Source of the DNA: Seohaeicola zhoushanensis
GTDB lineage: Bacteria; Pseudomonadota; Alphaproteobacteria; Rhodobacterales; Rhodobacteraceae
DNA: 64,000 nucleotides
Reading direction: 5' to 3'
Assembly (NCBI RefSeq): GCF_014656415.1
Contig: NZ_BNCJ01000006.1
Location: 62,001 to 126,000, forward strand
Position numbers and translations under genes: made by a program. Each line of letters opens with the position of its first letter. Position 1 is the stretch's first letter. The notes beneath the pieces were generated by a model. It saw only the letters and a list, made by a program, of their open reading frames with translations, was not told the origin of the DNA and did not search any database. Below are positions 8,179-17,434 of the stretch, piece after piece.

Positions 8179-9270
8179 ATGACCCATAGCATCAAGGCCA
8201 TCGCCGCAGCCATCGGCGCCGAGGCGGTTGGCGATCTCGGCCTGACCATCAGCCGGGCTTCCGAGCCGGCGGATGCCGGGCCGGACGATCTCGCCATGGC
8301 GATGGCGCCGAAGTTCCAGGCAGATATTCCAAAGGGCCGCGCGCGGGCCGCGCTGCTGGCGCCGGGGGCCGACTGGCAGGCGCTGGGGCTGCGCGCCGCG
8401 ATCCTCGCGCCGCGCGGGCGGCTGGCGATGGCGGGCGTGACCGCCCTGCTTGACCCCGGCCAGCATTTCGCGCCGGGCATCCATGCTTCGGCGGTGATCG
8501 ACCCGACGGCCGAGATCGGTGATGGCGTTTCCATCGGCCCGCTGGCGGTGATCGGCGCGCGTGCGCGGATTGGTGCGGGGTCGGTGATCGGCCCGCATTG
8601 CGTGATCGGGGCCGATGTGGCCCTTGGCCCCGGTGCCTTCCTGCGCGAGTTGGTCAGCATCGGCGCCCGCGCCACCATCGGCGCGCGCTTCATCGCGCAG
8701 CCGGGCGTGCGCATCGGCGGCGACGGGTTCTCCTTCGTCACCCCCGAGGTCTCGGGTGTCGAGATGGCCCGCGCGACGCTTGGCGACCAGGGCGAGACCA
8801 AGGCCCAGGCCTGGCTGCGCATCCATTCGCTGGGCTCGGTCACCATCGGCGACGATGTCGAGATCGGCGCCAACAGTACCGTCGACAACGGCACCATCCG
8901 CGACACCTTCATCGGCTCGGGCACCAAGATCGACAGCCTGGTCCAGGTCGGCCACAACGTGCGCGTCGGGACCGACTGCCTGCTTTGCGCCCAGGCCGGG
9001 GTGGCCGGGTCGTCGGAGATCGGCAACAACGTCGTCCTGGGCGGCCAGACCGGGGTTGGCGACAACCTGATCGTCGGCGACCGGGTGATCGCGGCGGGGG
9101 GCACCAAGATCCTCTCGAACGTCCCGGAGGGGCGCGTGATGATGGGTTATCCGGCGGTAAAGATGGACGCCTTTACAGAGGCTTACAAGGCGATCCGAAG
9201 GTTGCCGCGCCTGGCCCGCGACATCTCGGCGCTGAAAAAGGCAGTTTTCAAAGACGAGCCGACCGAGTAA
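8179..9270 (+). CDS. lpxD: UDP-3-O-(3-hydroxyacyl)glucosamine N-acyltransferase
   Basis: A 363-residue acyltransferase of lipid A synthesis that transfers a 3-hydroxyacyl chain from acyl-ACP to the 2-amino group of UDP-3-acylglucosamine. An N-terminal LpxD-specific domain (about 1-100) precedes left-handed beta-helix hexapeptide repeats (about 105-270, many IGxxxxIG units). The motif DSLVQVGHNVRVG contains the catalytic histidine region, and MMGYPAVKM lies near the C-terminus. The length is normal. It is followed by an acyl carrier protein and a ketoacyl synthase gene rather than by fabZ/lpxA, so it may be supplied by a dedicated acyl chain-making set. The lpxA and lpxB genes are not in the window. 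Confidence 0.93.
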   Translation: MTHSIKAIAAAIGAEAVGDLGLTISRASEPADAGPDDLAMAMAPKFQADIPKGRARAALLAPGADWQALGLRAAILAPRGRLAMAGVTALLDPGQHFAPGIHASAVIDPTAEIGDGVSIGPLAVIGARARIGAGSVIGPHCVIGADVALGPGAFLRELVSIGARATIGARFIAQPGVRIGGDGFSFVTPEVSGVEMARATLGDQGETKAQAWLRIHSLGSVTIGDDVEIGANSTVDNGTIRDTFIGSGTKIDSLVQVGHNVRVGTDCLLCAQAGVAGSSEIGNNVVLGGQTGVGDNLIVGDRVIAAGGTKILSNVPEGRVMMGYPAVKMDAFTEAYKAIRRLPRLARDISALKKAVFKDEPTE

Positions 9271-9303
9271 GCAGCCGGCAGGCAACAAAGGACGGAGGCC
9301 GAA

Positions 9304-9561
9304 GTGAGCATCCAGGACCGTGTCATCGCGATCATTGCCGAACAGGCGGTGCTCGACCCCGCCGACGTAACGCTGGAGAGTTCGCTGGACGATCTCGGGA
9401 TTACCAGCCTGGGACTGGTCGAAAGCATCTTCGCCATCGAAGAGGAATTCGACATCTCGATCCCCTTCAATGCCAATGAGCCGACGGCGAGCGATTTCGA
9501 CATCTCCAGTGTCGCGGCCATCGTGAAGGGCATCGAAAGCCTGGTTGCCCAGAAGGTCTGA
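9304..9561 (+). CDS. acyl carrier protein (specialised)
   Basis: An 85-residue acyl carrier protein starting at GTG with GGAGG five bases upstream. The helix-II motif reads LDDLGITSLGLVESIFAIEEEF. Ser35 is the expected 4'-phosphopantetheine attachment site, but the residue before it is Thr instead of the nearly universal Asp of the DSL motif. This and its position between lpxD and a KAS gene suggest a specialised carrier rather than the housekeeping AcpP. It does not look like rhizobial AcpXL in sequence, although a similar role in lipid A acylation is a reasonable inference. Confidence 0.85.
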   Translation: MSIQDRVIAIIAEQAVLDPADVTLESSLDDLGITSLGLVESIFAIEEEFDISIPFNANEPTASDFDISSVAAIVKGIESLVAQKV

Positions 9562-9576
9562 GAAGGGACCACGCTG

Positions 9577-10785
9577 ATGAAACGGGTGGTCATTACCGGC
9601 GCCGGTACGATCAACGCACTCGGCCATTCGGTGCCCGAGACCTTCGAGGCCATGCGTGAAGGCCGCTGCGGCATCGGCCCGCTGGAGTTTCGCGACGTCG
9701 ACCGGCTGGCAATCCGCATCGGCGGCCAGGTCCGCGATTTCGAGGCCGAGGGTCGCTTCAACCGCCAGCAGATGACGTTGTACGACCGCTTCACCCAGTT
9801 CACCCTGGCGGCAGCGCAGGAGGCGATCACCCAGTCGGGGCTGGAGTTCCAGGGCGACCTGGCGGCGCGCTCGGGCGTGGTGCTGGGTACTGCCGGCGGC
9901 GGCGTCTCGACCTGGGACGACAATTACCGGGCGGTCTATGAAGAGGGCAAGAACCGGGTCCATCCCTTCGTGGTGCCGAAGCTGATGAACAACGCGGCGG
10001 CCAGCCACGTCTCGATGGAATACAACCTCAAGGGGCCGTCCTTCACCGTCTCGACCGCCTGTGCCTCGTCCAACCACGCGATGGCCCAGGCCTTTGCAAT
10101 GGTGCGCTCGGGCATGGCCCCGGCGATGGTGACTGGCGGGTCGGAGTCGATGCTCTGCTTTGGCGGGGTGAAGGCCTGGGAAGGGCTGCGGGTGATGTCC
10201 AAGGACGCCTGCCGCCCCTTCTCGCTGAACCGCAACGGCATGGTGCAGGGCGAAGGCGCGGGCGTCTTCGTCTTCGAGGAATACGAGCACGCCCGCGCGC
10301 GCGGCGCCGAGATCCTCTGCGAGGTGATCGGCTATGCCATGTCCTCGGATGCCGCCGATATCGTGATGCCCTCGAAACAGGGCGCGGCGCGGGCGATGGC
10401 CGGTGCGCTGGCCGATGCGCGGATCGACCGCAGCGAGGTCGGATACATCAATGCCCATGGCACCGGCACGGCGGCCAACGACAAGACCGAATGCGCGGCG
10501 GTGGCCGATGTCTTCGGGCCGCAGGCCGACAAGCTGATGATCTCCTCGACCAAGTCGATGCATGGCCACCTGATCGGCGGCACCGGCGCGGTCGAACTGC
10601 TGGCCTGCATCATGGCGCTGCGCGACGGGGTGATCGCGCCGACCATCGGCTATGAGGAACCAGACCCGGAATGCGCGCTGGACGTGGTTCCCAATACCGC
10701 GCGCGAGGCCAGGGTCGAGGTGGCGCTGAGCAATGCCTTTGCCTTCGGCGGGCTCAACGCGGTGATCGCCCTGCGCCGGATCTGA
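9577..10785 (+). CDS. beta-ketoacyl-ACP synthase II family (FabF-like)
   Basis: A 402-residue condensing enzyme that extends acyl-ACP by two carbons using malonyl-ACP. The Cys-His-His set is present: Cys162 in STACASSNHA, His294 in NAHGTGTAANDKTE and His331 in SMHGHLIGGTGA. The C-terminal FAFGGLNAVIAL is typical of the family. It starts 15 bases after the ACP stop, and the two are almost certainly translated from one mRNA with lpxD. It is probably a second KAS, not the housekeeping FabF, and may act with the neighbouring ACP on a specialised fatty acid. Chain length and target are not visible from sequence. Confidence 0.9.
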   Translation: MKRVVITGAGTINALGHSVPETFEAMREGRCGIGPLEFRDVDRLAIRIGGQVRDFEAEGRFNRQQMTLYDRFTQFTLAAAQEAITQSGLEFQGDLAARSGVVLGTAGGGVSTWDDNYRAVYEEGKNRVHPFVVPKLMNNAAASHVSMEYNLKGPSFTVSTACASSNHAMAQAFAMVRSGMAPAMVTGGSESMLCFGGVKAWEGLRVMSKDACRPFSLNRNGMVQGEGAGVFVFEEYEHARARGAEILCEVIGYAMSSDAADIVMPSKQGAARAMAGALADARIDRSEVGYINAHGTGTAANDKTECAAVADVFGPQADKLMISSTKSMHGHLIGGTGAVELLACIMALRDGVIAPTIGYEEPDPECALDVVPNTAREARVEVALSNAFAFGGLNAVIALRRI

Positions 10786-10798
10786 GCGCAAACGAAAA

Positions 10799-10821
10799 GG
10801 CCCGGACACTGTGTCCGGGCC
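10799..10821. terminator. convergent Rho-independent terminator
   Basis: A perfect 23-base palindromic hairpin (GGCCCGGACAC/GTGTCCGGGCC around one T) lies between the convergent KAS and IalB genes. On the minus strand it is followed by TTTTCGTTTG, a good U-tract for the IalB gene; on the plus side only TT follows. Confidence 0.85.
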
Positions 10822-10844
10822 TTATGCGTGACAGTATGGCCGTC

Positions 10845-11480
10845 TTACTTCTGGACGACGTCCACGACATTGTAGCCCGAGGTGAAGCCCTTCAGCGACA
10901 TTTCGAGCGTTACGACCTGGTCGGGTGCCGGCGCCGGGCGCAGCGAGAGCGTGGCGACCTTGCCCTTCTTGAAGGCCGCGATATCGGCCTCGGTCAGGCC
11001 GATCTGGGCGATGCAGCCGATCGGGTTGCAGAAGGAATAGTTGTAGCGCTTGCCGGGGGCGCCATCGATCGAGATGGTCAGCTGCGCCGGCAGCAGAGTT
11101 TCCAGCGGCACCACGATGGTGGCACCGGCGACGGCCTGCGAGCCGTTCTCGATCCGGAACAGCGAGAACTCGGCCATCGGCGTCTTGTCGGCCGAATAGA
11201 GCACCTGCAGCAGCGAGCAGGGATCCTTCTCGCTCTCGGTCTTGATGCAGGCCAGGTCCCAGTCGTCGAACTTTTCCTTGGAATAGCGTTCGCCCAGCTG
11301 CGGGCCCTCGGTGACTTCGCGGCCGAGGTCGAGCTGGCTCTCGCCATCAGTGGCGGCAGGCGCCTCGGAAGTGGTCTCCGGCTTGACCTCTTCGGTTGTG
11401 CCCGAGGCCGTCTGCGCAACGGCCGAGGTGGCCAGCGACAGCAGGGCAACGGCGGACAGTGTCGAAATCGTTCTGAACAT
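10845..11480 (-). CDS. invasion-associated locus B (IalB) family secreted protein
   Basis: A 211-residue exported protein. The ATG at 11480 has AGGA upstream and begins a clear signal peptide (MFRTISTLSAVALLSLATSAVAQ). A low-complexity acidic Glu/Thr/Ala linker of about 30 residues follows, then the IalB domain with its paired cysteines (DLACI, DPCSLLQ, YSFCNPIGCIAQIGL). Despite the name, the family is widespread in free-living alphaproteobacteria and its molecular role is unclear; a periplasmic or surface function is likely. It ends at the shared terminator with the KAS gene. Confidence 0.88.
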   Translation of the reverse strand: MFRTISTLSAVALLSLATSAVAQTASGTTEEVKPETTSEAPAATDGESQLDLGREVTEGPQLGERYSKEKFDDWDLACIKTESEKDPCSLLQVLYSADKTPMAEFSLFRIENGSQAVAGATIVVPLETLLPAQLTISIDGAPGKRYNYSFCNPIGCIAQIGLTEADIAAFKKGKVATLSLRPAPAPDQVVTLEMSLKGFTSGYNVVDVVQK

Positions 11481-11607
11481 GGAGATCCTGTATGCTGCGT
11501 TGTTTTGCGGTCGCTCTAGCACAGGCGGCCGGCCAAGTCAGGCCTTATACCGACCGGTTGCGGGGAAATTCGCCTATATGCGCGCCACGGTCCTGACATC
11601 ATCGCGC

Positions 11608-11677
11608 AAGAAACAAGGGGACCCGCGAAGGTCCCCTCGAATAGTCTCTCCCCGTCGGACTGGCCGACTTAGTAATT
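11608..11677 (-). ncRNA. predicted small RNA, about 70 nt
   Basis: No ORF explains this stretch, but the minus strand has all parts of a small RNA gene. A promoter with TTGACC, a 17-base spacer and TAGCCT lies at 11712-11684. A short 5' hairpin follows (GTCGG, CCAGT loop, CCGAC), then a single-stranded purine-rich stretch GGGGAGAGACTATT, and a terminator stem at 11617-11636 (GGGGACC/GGTCCCC) followed by TTGTTTCTT. The family is unknown. It could be a tandem relative of the neighbouring mmgR-like RNA, but it lacks that family's core motif. Confidence 0.55.
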
Positions 11678-11683
11678 GGAATC

Positions 11684-11712
11684 AGGCTACGAAAAGGAAA
11701 TCCGGAGGTCAA
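11684..11712 (-). promoter_or_regulatory. sigma-70 type promoter of predicted sRNA
   Basis: On the minus strand -35 TTGACC (11712-11707) and -10 TAGCCT (11689-11684) are separated by exactly 17 bases. Transcription would start near 11677, placing a terminator about 60-70 bases downstream and no ORF between. Confidence 0.5.
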
Positions 11713-11773
11713 CAGCCATCGCCAAATATATTCGTTACTTTCGGGATGCTTGCGGGAAGAAGCGGCAGTCGTG

Positions 11774-11857
11774 AAAAAAAGGCCGCACCCGAAGGTACGG
11801 CCAGTCTGACAGGGAGGAAAGCCCGCCGCGACCGGGAGACCCGTGCAGCGGACAGAA
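11774..11857 (-). ncRNA. mmgR: mmgR/alpha-r8 (suhB)-family small RNA, predicted
   Basis: On the minus strand there is a 5' stem-loop (arms 11851-11846 and 11828-11823 with an inner CGGG-tct-CCCG helix). Next is the unpaired motif TTTCCTCCCT (11820-11811), then a terminator stem (11802-11781, TTCG loop, one mismatch) followed by seven T. This layout and the exact 10-base core match what I recall of the alphaproteobacterial mmgR family (Rfam suhB). In Sinorhizobium mmgR limits polyhydroxybutyrate accumulation. The 5' end is estimated. It lies just upstream of, and antisense to the leader of, the HerA-like ATPase gene. Name and function rest on family memory; the hairpin-motif-terminator structure is seen directly. 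Confidence 0.68.
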
Positions 11858-11929
11858 AGCACTATCGCAGCCAAAGATTAAATTAGTATGCTGCTGCGAC
11901 GGCAATTTCAGGGCAAGGACAGAGGCGGC

Positions 11930-13471
<1,542 letters not shown>

Positions 13472-13502
13472 ACCGGCGGGGAAAGAGAAGACCGCCCTGG
13501 TG

Positions 13503-13548
13503 CTTCTTCTCTTTCCAAATACTCCAATGCGCCGGTGACGCCCGGCGC
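13503..13548 (-). repeat. hairpin plus GGAGTATTT repeat (copy C, inverted)
   Basis: On the minus strand a 7-bp hairpin (GCGCCGG/CCGGCGC, 13548-13529) is followed by GGAGTATTTGGAAAGAGAAGAAG. The layout matches copies at 1081-1145 and 47534-47601. It starts 11 bases after the aldolase stop and may act as its 3' end element. Confidence 0.55.
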
Positions 13549-13558
13549 GCCCCTGGGG

Positions 13559-14320
13559 TCAGCGCCACTCGTCCCGACGCGCCGCCGCGGCCTGACGCAG
13601 CGAGATGGCATCGACCCCGACTGCCAGGAACAAGCAGCCGGCGTCGGCCACCTCGCGGCAGAAGGACATGTCGAGCGACAGGAAGCCCGGCGGTTTGCCG
13701 GCGGCGCGAATGCGCTTGGTGGCGTCGACCACCGCCTTGCGCACCTCTGGGTGCGAGGCCTCGCCCGGGTAGCCCATCGAGGCGGCGAGGTCGGCCGGGC
13801 CGATGAAGATGCCGTCGACCCCGTCCACCGCGGCGATCTCCTCGATCTCGGCCAGGGCCTCGACCGTTTCGGCCTGGACCAGCAGGCAGATCTCCTCGCT
13901 GGCGCGCTTGCCGTAGTCCTGGACCATGCCGAAGCGGCTCGCCCTGGTCGCCCCGGCGACGCCGCGTACCCCGTGCGGCGGATAGCGCACGGCGGCGACC
14001 GCCTTCTCGGCCTCCTCGGCGTTCTGCACGTAGGGCACCAGCAGCGACTGCGCCCCAGCGTCCAGCAGGCGCTTGATCTCGACCGTGTCGTTCCAGCCGG
14101 GGCGCACGATGGTGCTGACCGGATAGGGCACGGCGGCCTGCATCAGCGGCACGGTCTGGCCGATGGAGGTCGGCGTGTGCTCGGTGTCGATCAGCAACCA
14201 GTCATAGCCGCAGCCCGCCAGCATCTCGACCACGCAGCTGTCGGCAATCGAGCTCCAGTAGCCGATCTGCCGCCGGCCCTCCCTGAGCGCAGCCTTGAAG
14301 GCGTTCTTCGGCAGGTCCAT
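13559..14320 (-). CDS. HpcH/HpaI-family class II aldolase
   Basis: A 253-residue metal-dependent aldolase that should cleave a 2-keto-3-deoxy (or 4-hydroxy-2-oxo) acid to pyruvate and an aldehyde. The ATG at 14320 has AGGAGG seven bases upstream. Family motifs include IDTEHTPTSIGQ, STIVRPGWND, the metal-binding region LVQAETVEALAEIEEIAAV and IGPADLAASMGYPG. It lies at the end of a uronate catabolic cluster that produces 2-keto-3-deoxygluconate but has no kdgK or kdgA, so it may cleave that compound or a related sugar acid directly; this is inference. A 112-base gap with its own palindromic operator separates it from uxuB. Confidence 0.87.
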   Translation of the reverse strand: MDLPKNAFKAALREGRRQIGYWSSIADSCVVEMLAGCGYDWLLIDTEHTPTSIGQTVPLMQAAVPYPVSTIVRPGWNDTVEIKRLLDAGAQSLLVPYVQNAEEAEKAVAAVRYPPHGVRGVAGATRASRFGMVQDYGKRASEEICLLVQAETVEALAEIEEIAAVDGVDGIFIGPADLAASMGYPGEASHPEVRKAVVDATKRIRAAGKPPGFLSLDMSFCREVADAGCLFLAVGVDAISLRQAAAARRDEWR

Positions 14321-14401
14321 CGCAATCTCCTCCTTGCAATCTTGCGGTCCGTCTCCGGTTCGGCACGAGTGATACACAGTCCGGCGGACTCTGCATCAGA
14401 A

Positions 14402-14416
14402 ATCGGTATACCAAAT
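14402..14416 (-). promoter_or_regulatory. UxuR/GntR-like operator before the aldolase gene
   Basis: The spacer between uxuB and the aldolase holds ATCGGTATACCAAAT, with a perfect GGTATACC core (14405-14412). This is close to the ATTGGTATACCAAT-type sites of UxuR/ExuR-like GntR regulators of hexuronate genes. It suggests the aldolase can be expressed from its own regulated promoter. Confidence 0.5.
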
Positions 14417-14432
14417 CCGGAATTGCGGGGGA

Positions 14433-15881
14433 TCAGCCTGCGCTGGTCCAGGCCGCCACCGTGGCGCGGGCGCCCTGCCCGGCCAAGGCGTCGTAGGCCT
14501 CGGTGACGGCAGTGCGGAACCGTGCATCACCCGCGAGGGCCGGGTCGAAGACCTGCGCCACGCCCAGCAGCGCCGCGACCTTGCCCGCCGGTGTCTGCGC
14601 GCTGTCCGAGGCCGCCCTGAGTTGGGCTGCCAGCGGGTCGCGCACGTCGATCGCCTGGCCCGCCTCGTCGAGGCCGCCGACATAGCGCATCCATCCCGCC
14701 ACGGCGAGGCAGAGGCCGGATGGCACCCTGCCCGCCGCCAGCGCATCACGCACGGTGCCGAGGATGCGCTGCGGCAGTTTCTGGCTGCCGTCCATGGCGA
14801 TCTGCCAGGTGCGGTGCCGGATGCCGGGGTTGCGGTAGCGGTCGAGCAGCGCGGCGCAATAGGCCGGCAGGTCCTCGCCTTCGGGCCGCGGGACCGTGGG
14901 CAAGATCTCCTCGCGCCAGAGCCGGTTGCAGAGCGCGGCAAAGGCCGGGTCGGCCACCGTTTCGGCGATGGTTTCGTAGCCCGAGAGATAGCCGAGATAG
15001 GCCAGCGTCGAATGGGTGCCATTGAGACAGCGCAACTTCATCGCCTCATGCGCCTCGACGTTGCGCACGAATTGCGCGCCGGCGACCTCCCAGGCCGGGC
15101 GGCCATCGGCGAAATCATCCTCGATCACCCATTGCCGGAAGGGTTCGTGCATCACGCAGGCCGGGTCGAGATAGCCTTCAGAGGCGGCCAGCGCCTCGAT
15201 ATCCGCGGGCGTGGTGGCGGGGGTGATGCGGTCGACCATGGTGGCCGGGAACGGGACTTCTGCCGCGATCCAGTCGGCGAGGTCGTGGTCGCGCGCGCGG
15301 GCGAAGTCGAGCATGATGCCGCGCGCCAGCCGGCCGTTCGAGGGGAGGTTGTCGCAGGTCAGCACGGTGAAGGGCTTTACCCCATCCGCCCGACGCCGCG
15401 CCAGCGCCGCCACGATGAAGCCCGGCGCCGATTGCGGGCGGTCCGGGTTTTTCAGGTCATGGCGGATCTCGGGGTGATCCCGGTTGAGCCGCCCCGTTGC
15501 CGGTTCGTGGCAATAGCCCTTTTCGGTGATGGTCAGCGAGACGATCCTCACCCCCGGATCGGCCATCGCCGCGATCACAGCCTCGGGGTTTTCGGGCGCA
15601 ACCAGCACGCCCGTGATCGACTCGATCACGCGCGCGCTCTTGCCCTCGGGCCCCAGTTCCACCGCCGTGAAGGCGCCGCCCTGGGACTCCAGCTGGTCGC
15701 GTGCCGTGGGGCTCTTGAGGCTGACGGCCAGGATGCCCCAGTCACCGCCCTGGGCCGCCATCGCCTCGGCGGTGTAGATCGCCTGGAAGGCGCGGAAGAA
15801 GGCGCCGGGGCCAAGGTGGACGATGCCGGTTCTGGCCGGGGCCGTGCGGCGGGTGAGCCTATCGGGCAAGCCAGCCTCCAT
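14433..15881 (-). CDS. uxuB: mannitol dehydrogenase family, probable fructuronate reductase
   Basis: A 482-residue polyol/hexuronate dehydrogenase that would interconvert D-fructuronate (or tagaturonate) and mannonate (or altronate) with NAD(H). The N-terminal Rossmann motif is GIVHLGPGAFFRAFQ, and the catalytic region KLRCLNGTHSTLAYLGYLSG with the conserved Lys/Asn/His is intact. It is clustered with uxaC, kduI and kduD, which supports the uronate role over mannitol oxidation. The annotated ATG overlaps the kduD stop by 23 bases. A TTG at 15869 has GGAGG five bases upstream and may be the true start, shortening the protein by four residues. Confidence 0.85.
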   Translation of the reverse strand: MEAGLPDRLTRRTAPARTGIVHLGPGAFFRAFQAIYTAEAMAAQGGDWGILAVSLKSPTARDQLESQGGAFTAVELGPEGKSARVIESITGVLVAPENPEAVIAAMADPGVRIVSLTITEKGYCHEPATGRLNRDHPEIRHDLKNPDRPQSAPGFIVAALARRRADGVKPFTVLTCDNLPSNGRLARGIMLDFARARDHDLADWIAAEVPFPATMVDRITPATTPADIEALAASEGYLDPACVMHEPFRQWVIEDDFADGRPAWEVAGAQFVRNVEAHEAMKLRCLNGTHSTLAYLGYLSGYETIAETVADPAFAALCNRLWREEILPTVPRPEGEDLPAYCAALLDRYRNPGIRHRTWQIAMDGSQKLPQRILGTVRDALAAGRVPSGLCLAVAGWMRYVGGLDEAGQAIDVRDPLAAQLRAASDSAQTPAGKVAALLGVAQVFDPALAGDARFRTAVTEAYDALAGQGARATVAAWTSAG

Positions 15882-16602
15882 CGACGTTCAGCACCGCGCC
15901 GGTGACGTAATTGGCCGCCGGGGCGCAGAGGAAGGTCACCGCCCCGGCGATATCGGCCGGGTCGCCCCAGCGCCCCGCCGGGATGCGCCCGAGGATCTCG
16001 GCCGAGCGCAGCGGGTCGGCGCGGAGCGCCTCGGTGTTGTTGGTGGCGATATAGCCCGGCGCGACGGCGTTCACGTTGATGCCCTTGGCCGCCCATTCGT
16101 TGGCCAGCAGCTTGGTCAGCCCCGCGACCCCGTGTTTCGACGCGGTATAGGCCGGCACCCGGATGCCGCCCTGGAAGCTGAGCAGCGAGGCGATGTTGAC
16201 GATCCGCCCGCCCTGCCCGCGCGCCAGCGCGGCGCGGGCGAAGGCCTGGCACATCAGGAAGACGGCCTTGAGGTTCACGTCCATCACCGCGTCCCAGTCG
16301 GCCTCGGTATAGTCGACCGAATCCGCGCGCCGGATGATGCCCGCGTTGTTCACCAGGATATCGAGCACGCCGAACTCCGCCAGCCGCGCGGCTGCCGCGC
16401 CGGGATCGGCGAGGTCGAGCGTCACCGCCTCGCCGCTGCCGCCCGCGCCTTGGATCCGCGCCACCGTCTCGGCGCAGGACGACCGCCCCGCCGCCAGCAC
16501 ATGCGCGCCCGCCTCGGCCAGCCCGACCGCGATGGCCTGGCCGATGCCGGTATTCGCGCCGGTCACCAGCGCGCGCTTGCCGTCGAGGCGGAAAGCGCTC
16601 AC
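15859..16602 (-). CDS. kduD: SDR oxidoreductase, 2-dehydro-3-deoxy-D-gluconate 5-dehydrogenase
   Basis: A 247-residue short-chain dehydrogenase that should reduce 2,5-diketo-3-deoxygluconate to 2-keto-3-deoxygluconate with NADH. The cofactor motif TGANTGIG is at residues 14-21, followed by NNAGIIRR, IASLLSFQGG and the catalytic YTASK. The stretch NNAGIIRRADSVDYTEADWDAVMDVN is very like KduD of pectin degraders. Its start overlaps the kduI stop by four bases (ATGA), which suggests coupled synthesis of the two consecutive enzymes. Confidence 0.9.
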   Translation of the reverse strand: MSAFRLDGKRALVTGANTGIGQAIAVGLAEAGAHVLAAGRSSCAETVARIQGAGGSGEAVTLDLADPGAAAARLAEFGVLDILVNNAGIIRRADSVDYTEADWDAVMDVNLKAVFLMCQAFARAALARGQGGRIVNIASLLSFQGGIRVPAYTASKHGVAGLTKLLANEWAAKGINVNAVAPGYIATNNTEALRADPLRSAEILGRIPAGRWGDPADIAGAVTFLCAPAANYVTGAVLNVDGGWLAR

Positions 16603-17423
16603 CGCAGCGTCTCCATCGCCACCATGTCCATGTCGGTGAAGTCGACGTTGTCGCCCGCCATGGCCCAGCAGAAGGTATAGGCCCCGGTTCCTGCCCCGGC
16701 ATGGATCGACCAGGGCGGCGAGATCACCGCCTCTTCGTTGCCCATGACGATATGGCGGGTCTCGGTCGGCTCGCCCATCAGGTGGAAGACGCGCGAACCT
16801 TCGGCGAGGTCGAAATAGAGATAGGCCTCCATGCGCCGGTCATGGGTATGCGCCGGCATGGTGTTCCAGACCGAGCCTTCCTGGAAGCGGGTATAGCCCA
16901 TCACCAGTTGGCAGGTCTCGACCACCTCGGGGTGCAGGAACTGCATGATGACCCGCTCGTTGGCGGTGGCCTTGGCGCCCATCTCGACGCGGCGCGCAAT
17001 GTCGGCGGTGACCAGCCGGGTCGGGCATATGCGATGCGCGGGGGCCGAAAGGATGTAGTAGCGACCCTCGCCGGCAAAAGTCACCGGGCCAGAACCCATG
17101 CCGATGTAGAGGATCTCGCCGGTGCCGATCCGGTGGGTTTCGCCGCCGACCGTCACCTCGCCCGCCGGGCCGATGTTCAGCACCCCCATCTCGCGCCGCG
17201 CGAGGATCGAGGGCGTACCGGCTTCGGCGACGTGGTCCAGCACAAGCGCCCCGCCCGCCGGAACCGCGCTGCCGAGGATCAGCCGGTCGTAATGCGAATA
17301 GACCAGCCGGATCTCGCCCGGCGCGAAGAGCCCGCCGACGTGGAAGTGGTCGCGCAGGCCCTGCGTGTCGAGCGACCTGGCCGAGGCCGGGTCGATGGCA
17401 TAGCGGGTTTCGGTCTGGGTCAT
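16599..17423 (-). CDS. kduI: 5-dehydro-4-deoxy-D-glucuronate isomerase
   Basis: A 274-residue cupin-type isomerase that converts 5-keto-4-deoxyuronate (from unsaturated galacturonate or glucuronate) to 2,5-diketo-3-deoxygluconate. Recognisable KduI segments are FHVGGLFAPGEIRLVYSHYDRLILG, the metal-binding TMPAHTHDRRMEAYLYFDL with its histidines and glutamate, and the C-terminal SIHAGAGTGAYTFCWAMAGDN. The length matches E. coli KduI (278). Two ATGs are adjacent (17426 and 17423); AGGA is seven bases before the second. It starts 11 bases after the kdgF stop in the same operon. Confidence 0.95.
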   Translation of the reverse strand: MTQTETRYAIDPASARSLDTQGLRDHFHVGGLFAPGEIRLVYSHYDRLILGSAVPAGGALVLDHVAEAGTPSILARREMGVLNIGPAGEVTVGGETHRIGTGEILYIGMGSGPVTFAGEGRYYILSAPAHRICPTRLVTADIARRVEMGAKATANERVIMQFLHPEVVETCQLVMGYTRFQEGSVWNTMPAHTHDRRMEAYLYFDLAEGSRVFHLMGEPTETRHIVMGNEEAVISPPWSIHAGAGTGAYTFCWAMAGDNVDFTDMDMVAMETLR

Positions 17424-17434
17424 CATTGGGTCCT

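Noticed and set aside
6265-10809. A continuous minus-strand open frame of about 1,500 codons opposite lpxD, ACP, KAS and the transpeptidase
   Set aside because: It is antisense to well-recognised genes. Its translation is rich in Arg, Gly, His and Asp, as expected for a GC-driven shadow frame, and shows no domain.
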